Below the pieces are notes generated by a model that worked only from the letters and a program-made list of their open reading frames with translations, did not search any database and was not told the origin of the DNA. The position numbers were made by a program, and so were the translations under genes. This document shows positions 1 through 8,261 of a stretch of 64,000 bases of DNA, piece by piece; within the stretch, counting starts at the first letter, position 1, and every line of letters starts with the position of its first letter. Source of the DNA: AP-15 sp963797115. Lineage in GTDB: Bacteria; Pseudomonadota; Alphaproteobacteria; ATCC43930; CGMCC-115725. The stretch is taken from the NCBI GenBank assembly GCA_963797115.1, contig CAWCOH010000005.1, positions 744,001-808,000 on the forward strand, written 5' to 3'.

Positions 1-642
1 CGCTGCAGTCTGCTGCGGGGCCTCCGCGGGCGGTGGCTCGGGCGGCGACGGCTCGTCCTTCGGGGCGGGGGCGGCGTTGGCCTCGCGGCCGGCTTCTTTC
101 GCCGTTGGGTCGCCGAAATCGTCGGAGGCGATCCGCCCCGGCGGCGGGGGTTTGAATTCCGGCTTCGGGGGCTCCGGTTGCGGCGCCATCTCGGGCGGCG
201 GCGGCTCGACCACCAGCTGCACGGCAATCGGCGCGATGTCCGGCGGGGCGGCCATCGGCCACTCGACCAGCAACAGCAGCGGCAGCAAATGCAGCACGAG
301 CGAGCCGATCGGCCCGCTCCACAGTCTGCGCTCAGCCGCCGGCGGCAAGCGTTCGGGTGCGCCTACCTGCGAGGCGGGGGGCAGCGCGAGACGCGGCGTA
401 TCAAGGAGCGTCGGTTCGCGGCGCTCGGCGGCCGGCGGCGGGCGCTCAGGCGCGTCCACCTGCGGATCGGAAGGAGGCACGAGACGTGGCGCATCAAGGA
501 GCGTCGGTTCGCGGTGCTCTGCGGCGGGCGGCGCGCTCTCGGGCGCGTCCGCCTGCGGATCGGAAGGAGGCGCGAGACGCGGCATATCAAGGAGCGTCGG
601 CTCTTGGCGACCCTCGTCAGGCGGTCCGGTTATGCGAAACAC
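1..642 (-). CDS. Proline-rich TonB/TolA-like envelope protein, partial
   Basis: This frame stays open from a GTG at 642, ten bases after the ligA stop, to the left edge, so the C-terminus is missing. The N-terminal ~105 residues hold three 31-residue repeats with the core PTLLDxPRL and AAE at the end. One hydrophobic segment (about residues 115-130, VLHLLPLLLLVEW) follows, then a long Pro/Glu/Lys-rich stretch of the PEPPKPEFKPPPP kind. Cytoplasmic tail, single membrane anchor and periplasmic proline-rich spacer is the layout of TonB and TolA energy transducers, but the diagnostic C-terminal domain lies outside the window. The family assignment is therefore inference. It is probably co-transcribed with recN and ligA. 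The ATG at 585 inside repeat 1 is an alternative start. Confidence 0.55.
   Translation of the reverse strand, partial: MFRITGPPDEGRQEPTLLDMPRLAPPSDPQADAPESAPPAAEHREPTLLDAPRLVPPSDPQVDAPERPPPAAERREPTLLDTPRLALPPASQVGAPERLPPAAERRLWSGPIGSLVLHLLPLLLLVEWPMAAPPDIAPIAVQLVVEPPPPEMAPQPEPPKPEFKPPPPGRIASDDFGDPTAKEAGREANAAPAPKDEPSPPEPPPAEAPQQTAA
322..600 (-). repeat. Three tandem 93-bp coding repeats
   Basis: Units lie at 508-600, 415-507 and 322-414. Each encodes 31 residues starting PTLLD and ending in an AAE-x-R-x motif. Units 1 and 2 are nearly identical and unit 3 is diverged in its middle. The period is exactly 31 codons, so gain or loss of a unit keeps the frame. Confidence 0.8.
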
Positions 643-651
643 TGCCCCAGG

Positions 652-2781
652 TCACCCCGCGGCGAGGGCAAGCCACTCGGCTTCGTCAAGCAATTTGACG
701 CCGAAGGCGGCCGCCTTTGCCGCCTTCGACCCGGGATCTTCACCGGCCACGACATAGTCGGTCTTGGCCGAGACCGAGCTCGTGACATTGGCACCGAGCG
801 CCTCGGCGCGCGCCTTCGCCTCGGACCTGCTCATCGAGGAAAGTGCGCCGGTGAAGACAATCGTCTTGCCGGCGAGCGGCGAGGCGGCGCGCTGCGCCGG
901 CGCCTCCCAGTCGAGAACAGTGACCTCGCGTGAAAGGTCATCGAGCACCGCCTGGTTATGCGGCTCGGCAAAAAAACCGATGATGTCAGCGGCCATTTCC
1001 TCGCCGATGCCGTGAATATCGAGCAGCCCGGCCCGCGCCTCGCTCGCCGGGTCCTGCGCCGCTTGCATCTCACGCCGCCAATTGGCGAGCGAGCGATAGT
1101 GGCGGGCGAGCAGCCGTGCCGTCGCCTGACCGACTTGCGGGATGCCGAGCGCATTGATGAAGCGATCGAACGCGATGCGCCGGCGCTCGTCGATCGCGCT
1201 CATCAGGTTACGAGCGCTGAGCGCGCCCCAGCCCTCGCGCTTGGCGATGATTTCGGGGTCGAGGCGGAAGATGTCGCTCGGCTGGCGGATCAGCCCGTCC
1301 TGCCAGAAGGCGGTGATGTGCTTTTCGCCCAGCCCCTCGATGTCGAAGCAGTCGCGTGAGACGAAGTGGCGGAGCCGCTCGACGGCTTGCGCGGCGCAGA
1401 TCAGCCCGCCGGTGCAACGCCGGGCGACTTGGCCGGGCTCGCGCACCGCAAGACTGCCGCAGATCGGACAGTGATCGGGAAATTGGTAGGGCTGTGCGCC
1501 TTTCGGCCGGCGGTCGAGCACGACTGAGACGATCTGCGGGATCACATCGCCGGCGCGCTGCACGATGACGGTGTCGCCGACGCGGACGTCCTTGCGTGCG
1601 ATCTCGTCCTCGTTGTGCAGGGTGGCGCGTTGCACGACGACCCCCCCGACGGTGATCGGCTCCAGAAACGCCACCGGGGTCAACGAACCCTGGCGGCCGA
1701 CTTGGATCCCGATGTCGCGCAATACGGTTTGCGCCTGCTGCGCCGGGAATTTCTGCGCGACCGCCCAGCGCGGTGCCCGGCTGACCATGCCGAGCCGCTC
1801 CTGCAGCGTGAGGTCATTGACCTTGTAAACCACGCCATCGATGTCGTAGGGCAGTTCCGCCCGCTCGGCGGCGATCTCGGCGTAATAGGCGAGCGCCTGG
1901 TCGACGCCGCGGCAGAGGCGCGAGCGCGGGTTGACCGCGAATCCCCAGGCGCCGAACCGTGCCAGCGCCTCGTCATGCGTCCGGGCGAAGGAGGCGCTCG
2001 CTTCGCCCCAGGCATAGGCAAAGAACTTGAGTGGCCGGCGCGCAGTGATTGCAGAATCGAGCTGCCGCAACGACCCGGCAGCGGCGTTCCGCGGATTGGC
2101 GAAGACCGGCTCGCCGGCGGCCGCGCGCTCCTCGTTCAGGGCAAAAAAGCCGGCGCGCTCCAGATAGACCTCGCCGCGGATCTCGATCAACTCGGGCCAG
2201 CCCGCGCCGGCGAGCGCTTCGGGCACGGTGTCGAGCGTGCGCAGGTTGGCAGTGACGTTTTCGCCGGTGACACCGTCACCGCGCGTCGCTCCCTGGACGA
2301 GGTGCCCCCGCCGGTAGGTCAGCCCGATCGACAGCCCGTCGATCTTGGGCTCGGCCATGATCTCGATCACGTCTTCGGCGACCAGCGCCTCCGTCGCGGT
2401 GCGCCGGAAGAAGTTGCGGATGCCGGCGAAGAATTCGCGGACATCAGCGTCCTCGAAGGCGTTTTCGAGCGACAGCATCGGCCGCGAGTGGGTGACTTTG
2501 GCAAAGCCGGTGGCGGGTGCGGCGCCGACGCGGCGCGACGGGCTGTCGGCGCGGATCAGCTCGGGAAACCGTGCCTCGATCGCCGAGTTGCGGCGGCGTA
2601 ACGCGTCGTAGTCGGCGTCCGAGATTTCGGGCGCGGCCTCGGCATAATAGCGCTGGTCGTGGTGCTGGATCTCCGCGGCGAGAGAGGCCAGCTCGTCACG
2701 CGCCTCCTCTTCGGTCAGCGCTTCGACCGGGCGCAAGTCACGCCCGGCGTCGCGCTGCCGGGGGGCAGCCGAGGCGCTCAT
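652..2781 (-). CDS. ligA: NAD-dependent DNA ligase LigA
   Basis: LigA seals nicks during replication and repair using NAD+. The 709-residue protein has the usual family length. The adenylation motif KIDG places the nucleophilic lysine at residue 146. The four-cysteine zinc finger is at about Cys438, Cys441, Cys456 and Cys462. Helix-hairpin-helix repeats follow, and a BRCT domain (about 635-705) ends the protein. Its ATG overlaps the recN stop as ATGA, so the two are translationally coupled. The frame is intact. Assignment is secure. Confidence 0.98.
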   Translation of the reverse strand: MSASAAPRQRDAGRDLRPVEALTEEEARDELASLAAEIQHHDQRYYAEAAPEISDADYDALRRRNSAIEARFPELIRADSPSRRVGAAPATGFAKVTHSRPMLSLENAFEDADVREFFAGIRNFFRRTATEALVAEDVIEIMAEPKIDGLSIGLTYRRGHLVQGATRGDGVTGENVTANLRTLDTVPEALAGAGWPELIEIRGEVYLERAGFFALNEERAAAGEPVFANPRNAAAGSLRQLDSAITARRPLKFFAYAWGEASASFARTHDEALARFGAWGFAVNPRSRLCRGVDQALAYYAEIAAERAELPYDIDGVVYKVNDLTLQERLGMVSRAPRWAVAQKFPAQQAQTVLRDIGIQVGRQGSLTPVAFLEPITVGGVVVQRATLHNEDEIARKDVRVGDTVIVQRAGDVIPQIVSVVLDRRPKGAQPYQFPDHCPICGSLAVREPGQVARRCTGGLICAAQAVERLRHFVSRDCFDIEGLGEKHITAFWQDGLIRQPSDIFRLDPEIIAKREGWGALSARNLMSAIDERRRIAFDRFINALGIPQVGQATARLLARHYRSLANWRREMQAAQDPASEARAGLLDIHGIGEEMAADIIGFFAEPHNQAVLDDLSREVTVLDWEAPAQRAASPLAGKTIVFTGALSSMSRSEAKARAEALGANVTSSVSAKTDYVVAGEDPGSKAAKAAAFGVKLLDEAEWLALAAG

Positions 2782-4452
2782 GCGCTGCCTCCGGCGATCA
2801 GGCTCGCGGCCGCGGCGCGCGCCTCGGCGGTGACGATGCGGCCGGACAGCATGCGGGCGATCTCCTCCTGCCTCCTATCCCGGTCGAGCTCTTCGACCCG
2901 GGTCACGGTCTCGCGTTCGCCGAGTCGCTTGGCGACGCGCCAGTGATGGGCGCCGCGGGCTGCGACCTGCGGCGAATGTGTTACGACGAGTACCTGTAGG
3001 CTCGTTCCCAGGCGGTGCAGGCGTTCGCCGACCGCTGCTGCGACGGCACCGCCGATCCCGCTGTCGACCTCGTCGAAGATCAGGGTCGGGACCGAGGCGG
3101 TGTCGGCGAGGACGAGCTTCAGGGCCAGCATGAAGCGCGACAGCTCGCCGCCCGAGGCGATGCGGGCGAGCGGCCCGAACGGGGCACCCGGGGTGGTGGC
3201 GATCTCGAAATGAATGCGCTCGCAGCCGTGCGCGCTCCACTCGGCCTCGTCGAGCGGGGTCAGCACCGTGCGGAAGCGCGCCTTGTCGAGCCGTAATGGC
3301 GCCAATTCAGCCGCCACCGCCGCATCTAGGCGGCTCGCGGCGCGGCGCCGCTCCTTCGATACACCCTCGGCCGCGGCGACAAAATGGGCGCGGGCCTCCA
3401 CGGTGGCGCGGACCAGATGCTCGACGCCTTGCGCACCTTCCTCGATCGCCGCGAGCTGCGCCGCCATGTGCTCCTGCAGCGCCGGCAGGTCGGCGACCGG
3501 GATCTGGTGCTTGCGGGCGAGCCCGCGCAGCGCGAATAGCCGTTCCTCGAGTCTTTTCGAGCTCACGCGGGTCGACTTCCAGCTCGCGCGCAGCGGCCTC
3601 GAGCGCCGCCAGCGCTTCCGCAGTCTCAACGGCGGCGCATTCGGCGGCCGTGAGCGGCGCATCGAGCAGCCCCTGGGCCCGCTCGCGGGCCCGCTCCAGC
3701 CGCCGCGTCGCGCGCGCCAACGCCGCTAGCGCGCCCGCATCGCCGCCGAGCTCGCCGATTGCCTCGGTCAGGGCTTCGGCGAGGCGCTCGGCGTTTTGCA
3801 ACAAGGTGCGCCGGGCGGCGAGCCGATCTTCCTCATCGGCCTCCGGTGCGAGCGCCTCCAGTTCGGCGAGTTGGTGGCGCAGCAGCTCTCCCTCCTCGCG
3901 ACTCGCGTCGAGGAGGCGCGCGGCCTCTACTTCACGCGCCTGCGCCGCGCGCCAGTCGTCCCAGGCCTGCACCAGTCCCTCCGGCCCGATCGAGTGGTCG
4001 GCGAAGGCATCGAGGATCATGCGATGGTTGGCCGGTTCAAGCAGCCCGCGCTGCTCGAACTGACCCTGGATCTCGACCAGGCTGTCGCCCAGCTCGCGCA
4101 ACAATCCCACACTTGCCGGCTCGTCATTGATGAAGGCGCGGCTGCGCCCGTCGGCCGCGAGCAGCCGGCGCAGCACGATCGTCTCTCCGGCATTCTCGCG
4201 CCCCGCCTCGCGCAGAATCGCATGGGCGGGGTGGTTGCGCCCAACGACGAACTCCGCCGACACAGCCGCCTCCTTTGCTCCGCTCCGCACGAGCCCCGAC
4301 TCCGCCCGTCGACCGAGCGCCAAGCCGAGCGCGTCCAGCAGAATTGACTTGCCGGCGCCGGTCTCGCCGGTCAGCACGCACAGCCCCGGACGAAACGCCA
4401 GAGAAAGCCGGTCGATCAGGACGACGTCACGAATGGTCAGGCCGAGCAGCAT
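2778..4452 (-). CDS. recN: DNA repair protein RecN (frameshifted)
   Basis: RecN is an SMC-like ATPase that acts at double-strand breaks. The first part carries Walker A GETGAGKS near residue 30. The second part carries the signature ASGGELSRFMLALK, Walker B LIFDEVDSGIGG and the D-loop/His region VVTHSPQVAA. The two halves are in different frames. Removing one A from the coding-strand AAAA run (plus-strand TTTT at 3554-3557) gives ELERLEERLFALR, as expected for the coiled coil. I place the start at the ATG at 4452, giving MLLGLTIRDVVLID. The next gene, ligA, overlaps by four bases. Either a homopolymer sequencing error or a true mutation explains the break. Confidence 0.9.
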
Positions 4453-4537
4453 TGCAAGCGGCAGATGATGGCGCTTATCAATGATATAGGTGGTTGACCC
4501 GGCAAGCCAGCATTCGCGCCGAGCAGAAGGGGTCGAG

Positions 4538-5122
4538 ATGGCAGCGAGCAAGACGGAAGTCTATCGCAATCTCGCCAAAGAGCTCGCGGCCTTGCTCGCC
4601 GGTGAGACGGATCGAATCGCCAACGCCGCCAACATGGCAGCGCTGATTTATCACGGCCTGCCCGACCTCAATTGGGCCGGGTTTTATTTCCGCCAGGGTG
4701 ACGAGCTGGTGCTGGGTCCGTTTCAGGGCAAGCCCGCCTGTGTACGCATCGCTATCGGCCGGGGTGTGTGCGGTACCGCAGCGGCGCGCGCAGCAACCGT
4801 GCTGGTCGCGGACGTCCACGATTTTCCCGGCCACATCGCCTGCGACCCGGTCTCGCGCTCCGAGCTGGTCGTGCCGCTGATCGATGCCGGAGAGGTGGTG
4901 GGCGTGCTCGATCTCGACAGCCCGCTGCCTGGGCGTTTCGATGAGGTGGACAGGGAAGGCTGCGAGCGCTTCGCGGCGCTATTCGTGGAGCACCACCGTC
5001 AATTCCCCGATGCCTGGAAGGGGCCCCTCACCCCGGCCCTCTCCCCGCTCGCGGGGAGAGGGAGGGACCCGCGAAGCGGGAGGGTGAGGGGCAGCGGGCG
5101 ATCGACTTCTGGGAATATTTAG
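4538..5122 (+). CDS. msrC: Free methionine-(R)-sulfoxide reductase, GAF domain
   Basis: This matches the fRMsr/YebR family, single GAF-domain enzymes that reduce free Met-R-sulfoxide through redox cysteines. The domain spans about residues 20-160 with NWAGFYF, GRGVCGTAA and HIACDP; the cysteines of the last two and of GKPACV are the expected redox residues. A Shine-Dalgarno AGAAGGGG lies just before the ATG at 4538. The family normally ends after the last helix (here FVEHHRQFPDAW). The extra ~30 residues are encoded by a palindromic intergenic repeat (5024-5092), so the natural C-terminus has been replaced or extended. The gene is divergent from recN. Confidence 0.9.
   Translation: MAASKTEVYRNLAKELAALLAGETDRIANAANMAALIYHGLPDLNWAGFYFRQGDELVLGPFQGKPACVRIAIGRGVCGTAAARAATVLVADVHDFPGHIACDPVSRSELVVPLIDAGEVVGVLDLDSPLPGRFDEVDREGCERFAALFVEHHRQFPDAWKGPLTPALSPLAGRGRDPRSGRVRGSGRSTSGNI
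5024..5092. repeat. GC-rich palindromic repeat
   Basis: Nested inverted repeats: CCCTCACCCC pairs with the GGGTGAGGGG end, and CTCTCCCCGC pairs with GCGGGGAGAG around a short loop. Related units lie at 14351-14496, 21232-21292 and 50781-50862. This copy overlaps the 3' end of the msrC-like gene and encodes its tail. Confidence 0.75.
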
Positions 5123-5135
5123 AGAGGAAAAGCCG

Positions 5136-6180
5136 ATGTCGTCTGCATCATCCGCAGCCGCCAGCCCGCACCTTCCTGTTCGCCAAGACTGGCTCGACCG
5201 CCGCCGCGAAGAGATCATCGAGTCCGATCTGCCGATCGTCGACCCGCATCATCACCTGGTCGACCGGCCCGAGACCGGCCGCTATCTCTTGCCCGAGCTG
5301 CTCGCTGACACCGGCAGCGGCCACAACATCACCGCGACGGTGTACCTGGAATGGCTCTCGATGTATCGCGCCGAAGGTCCCGCCGAGCTGCAGCCGGTCG
5401 GCGAGGTCGAGTTCGCCAATGGTGTTGCGGCGATGGCCGCCTCCGGGACCTACGGCAAGACCAAGGTCTGCGCCGGCATCGTCGGCTACGCCGACCTCGC
5501 GCTCGGCGCGGCGGTCGAGAGGGTGCTGGAGGCGATGATCGACGGCCGGTGGCGGCCGTTTCCGCGGTATCCGGTTCATCACCGCCTCGCATCCCGACCA
5601 GGCGGCCTGGGGATCGGCTGTCATCCGGCCCGCGGGTCTGCTGATGGACCCGAGGGTGCGCGAGGGCTTCGCCCGGCTGGGCCCGCTCGGCCTCAGCTTC
5701 GATGCGTGGATGTACCACACCCAGCTCGGCGAGCTGGTCGATCTGGCGCGGGCCTTCCCCGAGACGCCGATCGTGCTCGACCATGTCGGCGGCGCCATCG
5801 GCCTCGGCCCCTATACCGGCAAGCGAGATGAAGTGTTCGCCGGATGGAGCGCGCGAATCCGCGAATTAGCGGAATGCCCCAATGTGCACATCAAACTCGG
5901 CGGCCTCGGCATGCGGATGTTCGGCTTCACCCACTATATGGGCGAATTGCCGCCGGGCTCCGAGGAACTCGCCGCCGCTTGGCGGCCCTACATCGAGACC
6001 TGCATCGCCGCTTTCGGCCCCGGGCGCGCGATGTTCGAGAGCAACTTCCCGGTCGACAAGGGCAGCTGCGGCTATGCCGCGCTGTGGAACGCCTTCAAGC
6101 GCATCGCTCAGGCTATTCCGCTCGCCGAGAAAGCCGCACTGTTCTCGGGCATTGCGAGCAAATTCTACCGGCTGGAATAG
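5136..6180 (+). CDS. Amidohydrolase family protein (COG3618-like), frameshifted
   Basis: The metal-binding motif DPHHHLVD lies near residue 30. LDHVGG in the middle and ESNFPVDKGSCGY near the end fit the TIM-barrel amidohydrolase-2 group that includes lactonases and pyrone-dicarboxylate hydrolase. The substrate cannot be told. The frame breaks near 5543-5555, within a GGCCGGTGGCGGCCG stretch. Shifting there continues smoothly as GRFRGIRFITASHPDQAAWG and into MDPRVREGF at 5644. The corrected protein is about 348 residues, normal for the family. A Shine-Dalgarno AGAGGA precedes the ATG. One-base error or early decay are both possible. Confidence 0.85.
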
Positions 6181-6239
6181 CCCAATGGCGGACGCGATCA
6201 ACCGCCACGGATCTATCGACGCTGTGATATTAAACGGTA

Positions 6240-6563
6240 ATGCCGAATCGGCGTGTCGATGACCCGGTCCTACAGCGTTTCCGTGCGGCGCTCGATGAGC
6301 TTTATGGCGACCGCATTGAGCGTGTGGTGCTGTTCGGCTCACGCGCGCGGGGCGATGCCGGCGAGGAATCGGACTACGATATTGCGATATTCCTCCGTGA
6401 CTTCGCCGATCGTTGGCAGGAGGTTGGCCGCATCGTCCCAATAGTCACTGACATCCTCTATGAAGATGGAGCCTTCATTCATGCCATGCCCTATCGGGCG
6501 GGGGCGTACGACGATCGCACTCCTCTCATGCGGGAGGTCCGCCGCGAGGGTGTCGACCTGTGA
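6240..6563 (+). CDS. Minimal nucleotidyltransferase (MNT) of an MNT/HEPN module
   Basis: This 107-residue protein has the polymerase-beta nucleotidyltransferase signature GSRARGDAGEESDYD, that is GS-x-R-x-G with a DxD pair, at about residues 31-45. It resembles the MNT half of MNT/HEPN pairs, in which a MntA-type enzyme can adenylylate and silence its HEPN partner. The next gene starts inside its stop codon (GTGA), consistent with a coupled pair. Role as antitoxin is inferred from the pairing. Confidence 0.85.
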   Translation: MPNRRVDDPVLQRFRAALDELYGDRIERVVLFGSRARGDAGEESDYDIAIFLRDFADRWQEVGRIVPIVTDILYEDGAFIHAMPYRAGAYDDRTPLMREVRREGVDL

Positions 6564-6970
6564 CGCCGGAGGCGGCCGCGCATCTTGACAAAGCCCGGCA
6601 GTTCCTTGGCAGGGCGCGCATCATTTTTGCCGCCGGCGTCGCCGAGGATGCGGCTCGCGACGCTTATCTCGCAGCCTTTCATGCGGCACAGGGCTTGATC
6701 GCCGAGCGCACAGGCAAGGAGGCCAAGACCCATAAAGGGGTTCATGTTCAGTTTGCCAGGCTCACCAAAGACAATTCGCGGCTCGATGCCGAGCTGCGGC
6801 GTCTTCTGCCGCAGAGCTATGACATGAAAGCCATCGCCGACTACGAGACGGGACCCGGTGCCATGATTCCTCCCGAGCAAGCTGCTGCCGCCATCGAAAC
6901 CGCCACGCGCTTTGTCGAATGCGTCGCACAACTTTTAGCGCCGGATACGAGCCGCAAGACCCGTCGATGA
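6560..6970 (+). CDS. HEPN domain protein, partner of the MNT gene
   Basis: This all-helical 136-residue protein shows the HEPN patterns ARDAYLAAFHAAQ near residue 32 and KTHKGVHVQFARL near residue 54. In this family the Arg/His region forms the RNase centre of the toxin or the AMPylation target. The GTG start at 6560 overlaps the stop of the nucleotidyltransferase gene. Its own stop overlaps the ATG of a short MazE-like ORF as ATGA, giving a three-gene coupled unit. Toxin activity is inferred from the family. Confidence 0.85.
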   Translation: MTPEAAAHLDKARQFLGRARIIFAAGVAEDAARDAYLAAFHAAQGLIAERTGKEAKTHKGVHVQFARLTKDNSRLDAELRRLLPQSYDMKAIADYETGPGAMIPPEQAAAAIETATRFVECVAQLLAPDTSRKTRR

Positions 6971-7107
6971 GCGCTGGACTGGAGCTGCAGCCGCGCTCTC
7001 GCTACACGCTCGACGAGCTGCTGGCTCGATGCGATCCCTCTGCCGAGCGGTCGCAAGGGGATAGCGAGTGGCTCGAGGCCGAGCCGGTCGGCGGTGAACT
7101 CATGTAA
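6967..7107 (+). CDS. MazE-like antitoxin C-terminal tail, orphan
   Basis: The 46-residue product contains RYTLDELLARCDPSAE and ends WLEAEPVGGELM. This matches the C-terminal, toxin-wrapping tail of MazE/ChpAI antitoxins. The N-terminal SpoVT/AbrB DNA-binding half is absent, and no mazF is near. The ATG at 6967 overlaps the HEPN stop as ATGA. It may be a relic of a mazEF module or a tail recruited to the HEPN pair; the sequence does not decide. Confidence 0.6.
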   Translation: MSAGLELQPRSRYTLDELLARCDPSAERSQGDSEWLEAEPVGGELM

Positions 7108-7160
7108 TGGAGCGCTGCGACAACTAGGCGTTGGACGGGCGGCCCATTCGAGCGGTGCCG

Positions 7161-7808
7161 TCAGCGGAAGAACTCGATCTTCGCCTCGCGGAACCAGAGG
7201 AAGTTTGCCGGTGCGGCCGAGATCGGACCGTTGATGGCGAAGACGGCGACCTCGAACTGGTCGCCTGGGGCAACGGTCCGGGCGAGGACGAGGCGACTGG
7301 GCATATTGAAGCCCTGGATCGTCCCGGGGCTCGTCCGGCCGGCGGCGCGCGGCATCTCGCCGTTCACCCAGATCTCGGCATAGTCGTCGACATTCACCCG
7401 CAGCACCGCCATCGCGCCCGCGGTGTCGAACCCTTGGGCGTTAGCCGGGATCGTCAGCCTCGTGCGATACCAGAAGAACGAAATCATGCCGCCGCCCCGC
7501 CTCGCCCCGAGTTCGGTAGCGGCGATCAACGGCCAGTCAGAATCGTCGAACCCCTTCTCGCCGGCATAGGGCTCGACGTCGTAGGTCGTCTTGAATTCGG
7601 GCATCGAGTCCGCCAAGGCCGGGCACTCGACAATCTTCGCCTCCCTCCCCTTCCATTGCGCGCCAAACGCCGCCGAGCCGGCGGCGGTCATCAAATCGAC
7701 GACATGAACCGGCGGGACCAAAGGGGCGACGGGGTGGGGCGGCGCCAGCAAGGGCGGGGTGGTCGGCAAGACGGAGGCTGTGGGCCTGATCCGATTGCTC
7801 ACGGGCAT
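7161..7808 (-). CDS. Galactose-binding-like jelly-roll protein (gluconolactonase-type)
   Basis: The 215-residue protein matches the jelly-roll domain often attached to SMP-30/gluconolactonase propellers: FDDSDWPL, ELGARRGGGMISFFWYR, VDDYAEIWVNGEMPR and VAVFAINGPIS. No propeller follows, so this is a stand-alone domain. The first ~40 residues are proline- and valine-rich and lack a clear signal peptide. A purine-rich GAAGGAAG precedes the ATG at 7808. It is convergent with the MNT/HEPN unit. Function is unknown; sugar or ligand binding is inferred. Confidence 0.7.
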   Translation of the reverse strand: MPVSNRIRPTASVLPTTPPLLAPPHPVAPLVPPVHVVDLMTAAGSAAFGAQWKGREAKIVECPALADSMPEFKTTYDVEPYAGEKGFDDSDWPLIAATELGARRGGGMISFFWYRTRLTIPANAQGFDTAGAMAVLRVNVDDYAEIWVNGEMPRAAGRTSPGTIQGFNMPSRLVLARTVAPGDQFEVAVFAINGPISAAPANFLWFREAKIEFFR

Positions 7809-8261
7809 TTTCGTGCTTCCTTCTCCGAACCGAGACGTGAGATTGCTTATCTAAAGGCGAAATAGTCGGCGGGCCAGAACGATCATCGGGCTCAGGACGC
7901 GCCAAGGTCCCGGCCGAACGAGATGCTCCGGGCCGTGAGTTTGACAATATCGGATGGCATAGTGCGCGGACGATTTAGCCGATGGGCAGGACGAATGATG
8001 CACATCCTCGATATTCGGGGTTTGGTGCCGATGTCTCGTCACAAGATGGTTTGGGGATTTCAACCCAGAAGCGATATTTTGCTGCAGATTCGCTGCACAT
8101 GAATTTGCCCGATCCAACTAGGCGAGAGACCTGCATAATTCTGGAGAACTGCCGGAGGGCGATGATTTCATCTCGAATCGGACCCCTAAGGGCCGTCGGA
8201 GAGCGCTATGCTAGTGGAGCGGCGGCAGGCCGATCGCCACCGCGCGGACACGGAGATCGCT
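7809..8261. other. Intergenic region between divergent genes
   Basis: About 450 bases between the jelly-roll gene (leftward) and the aminotransferase gene (rightward). It is less GC-rich than the flanks and must hold both promoters. I see a TTGACA at about 7941 but no convincing -10 at the right spacing, and no RNA gene or terminator. Confidence 0.5.

Noticed and set aside
77..757. 226-codon plus-strand frame at the left edge
   Set aside because: It is antisense to the proline-rich gene and ligA end; its Gly/Ser composition is the complement of the Pro-rich repeats.
7131..7865. 244-codon plus-strand frame
   Set aside because: Opposite the jelly-roll gene, which has family motifs and a Shine-Dalgarno.
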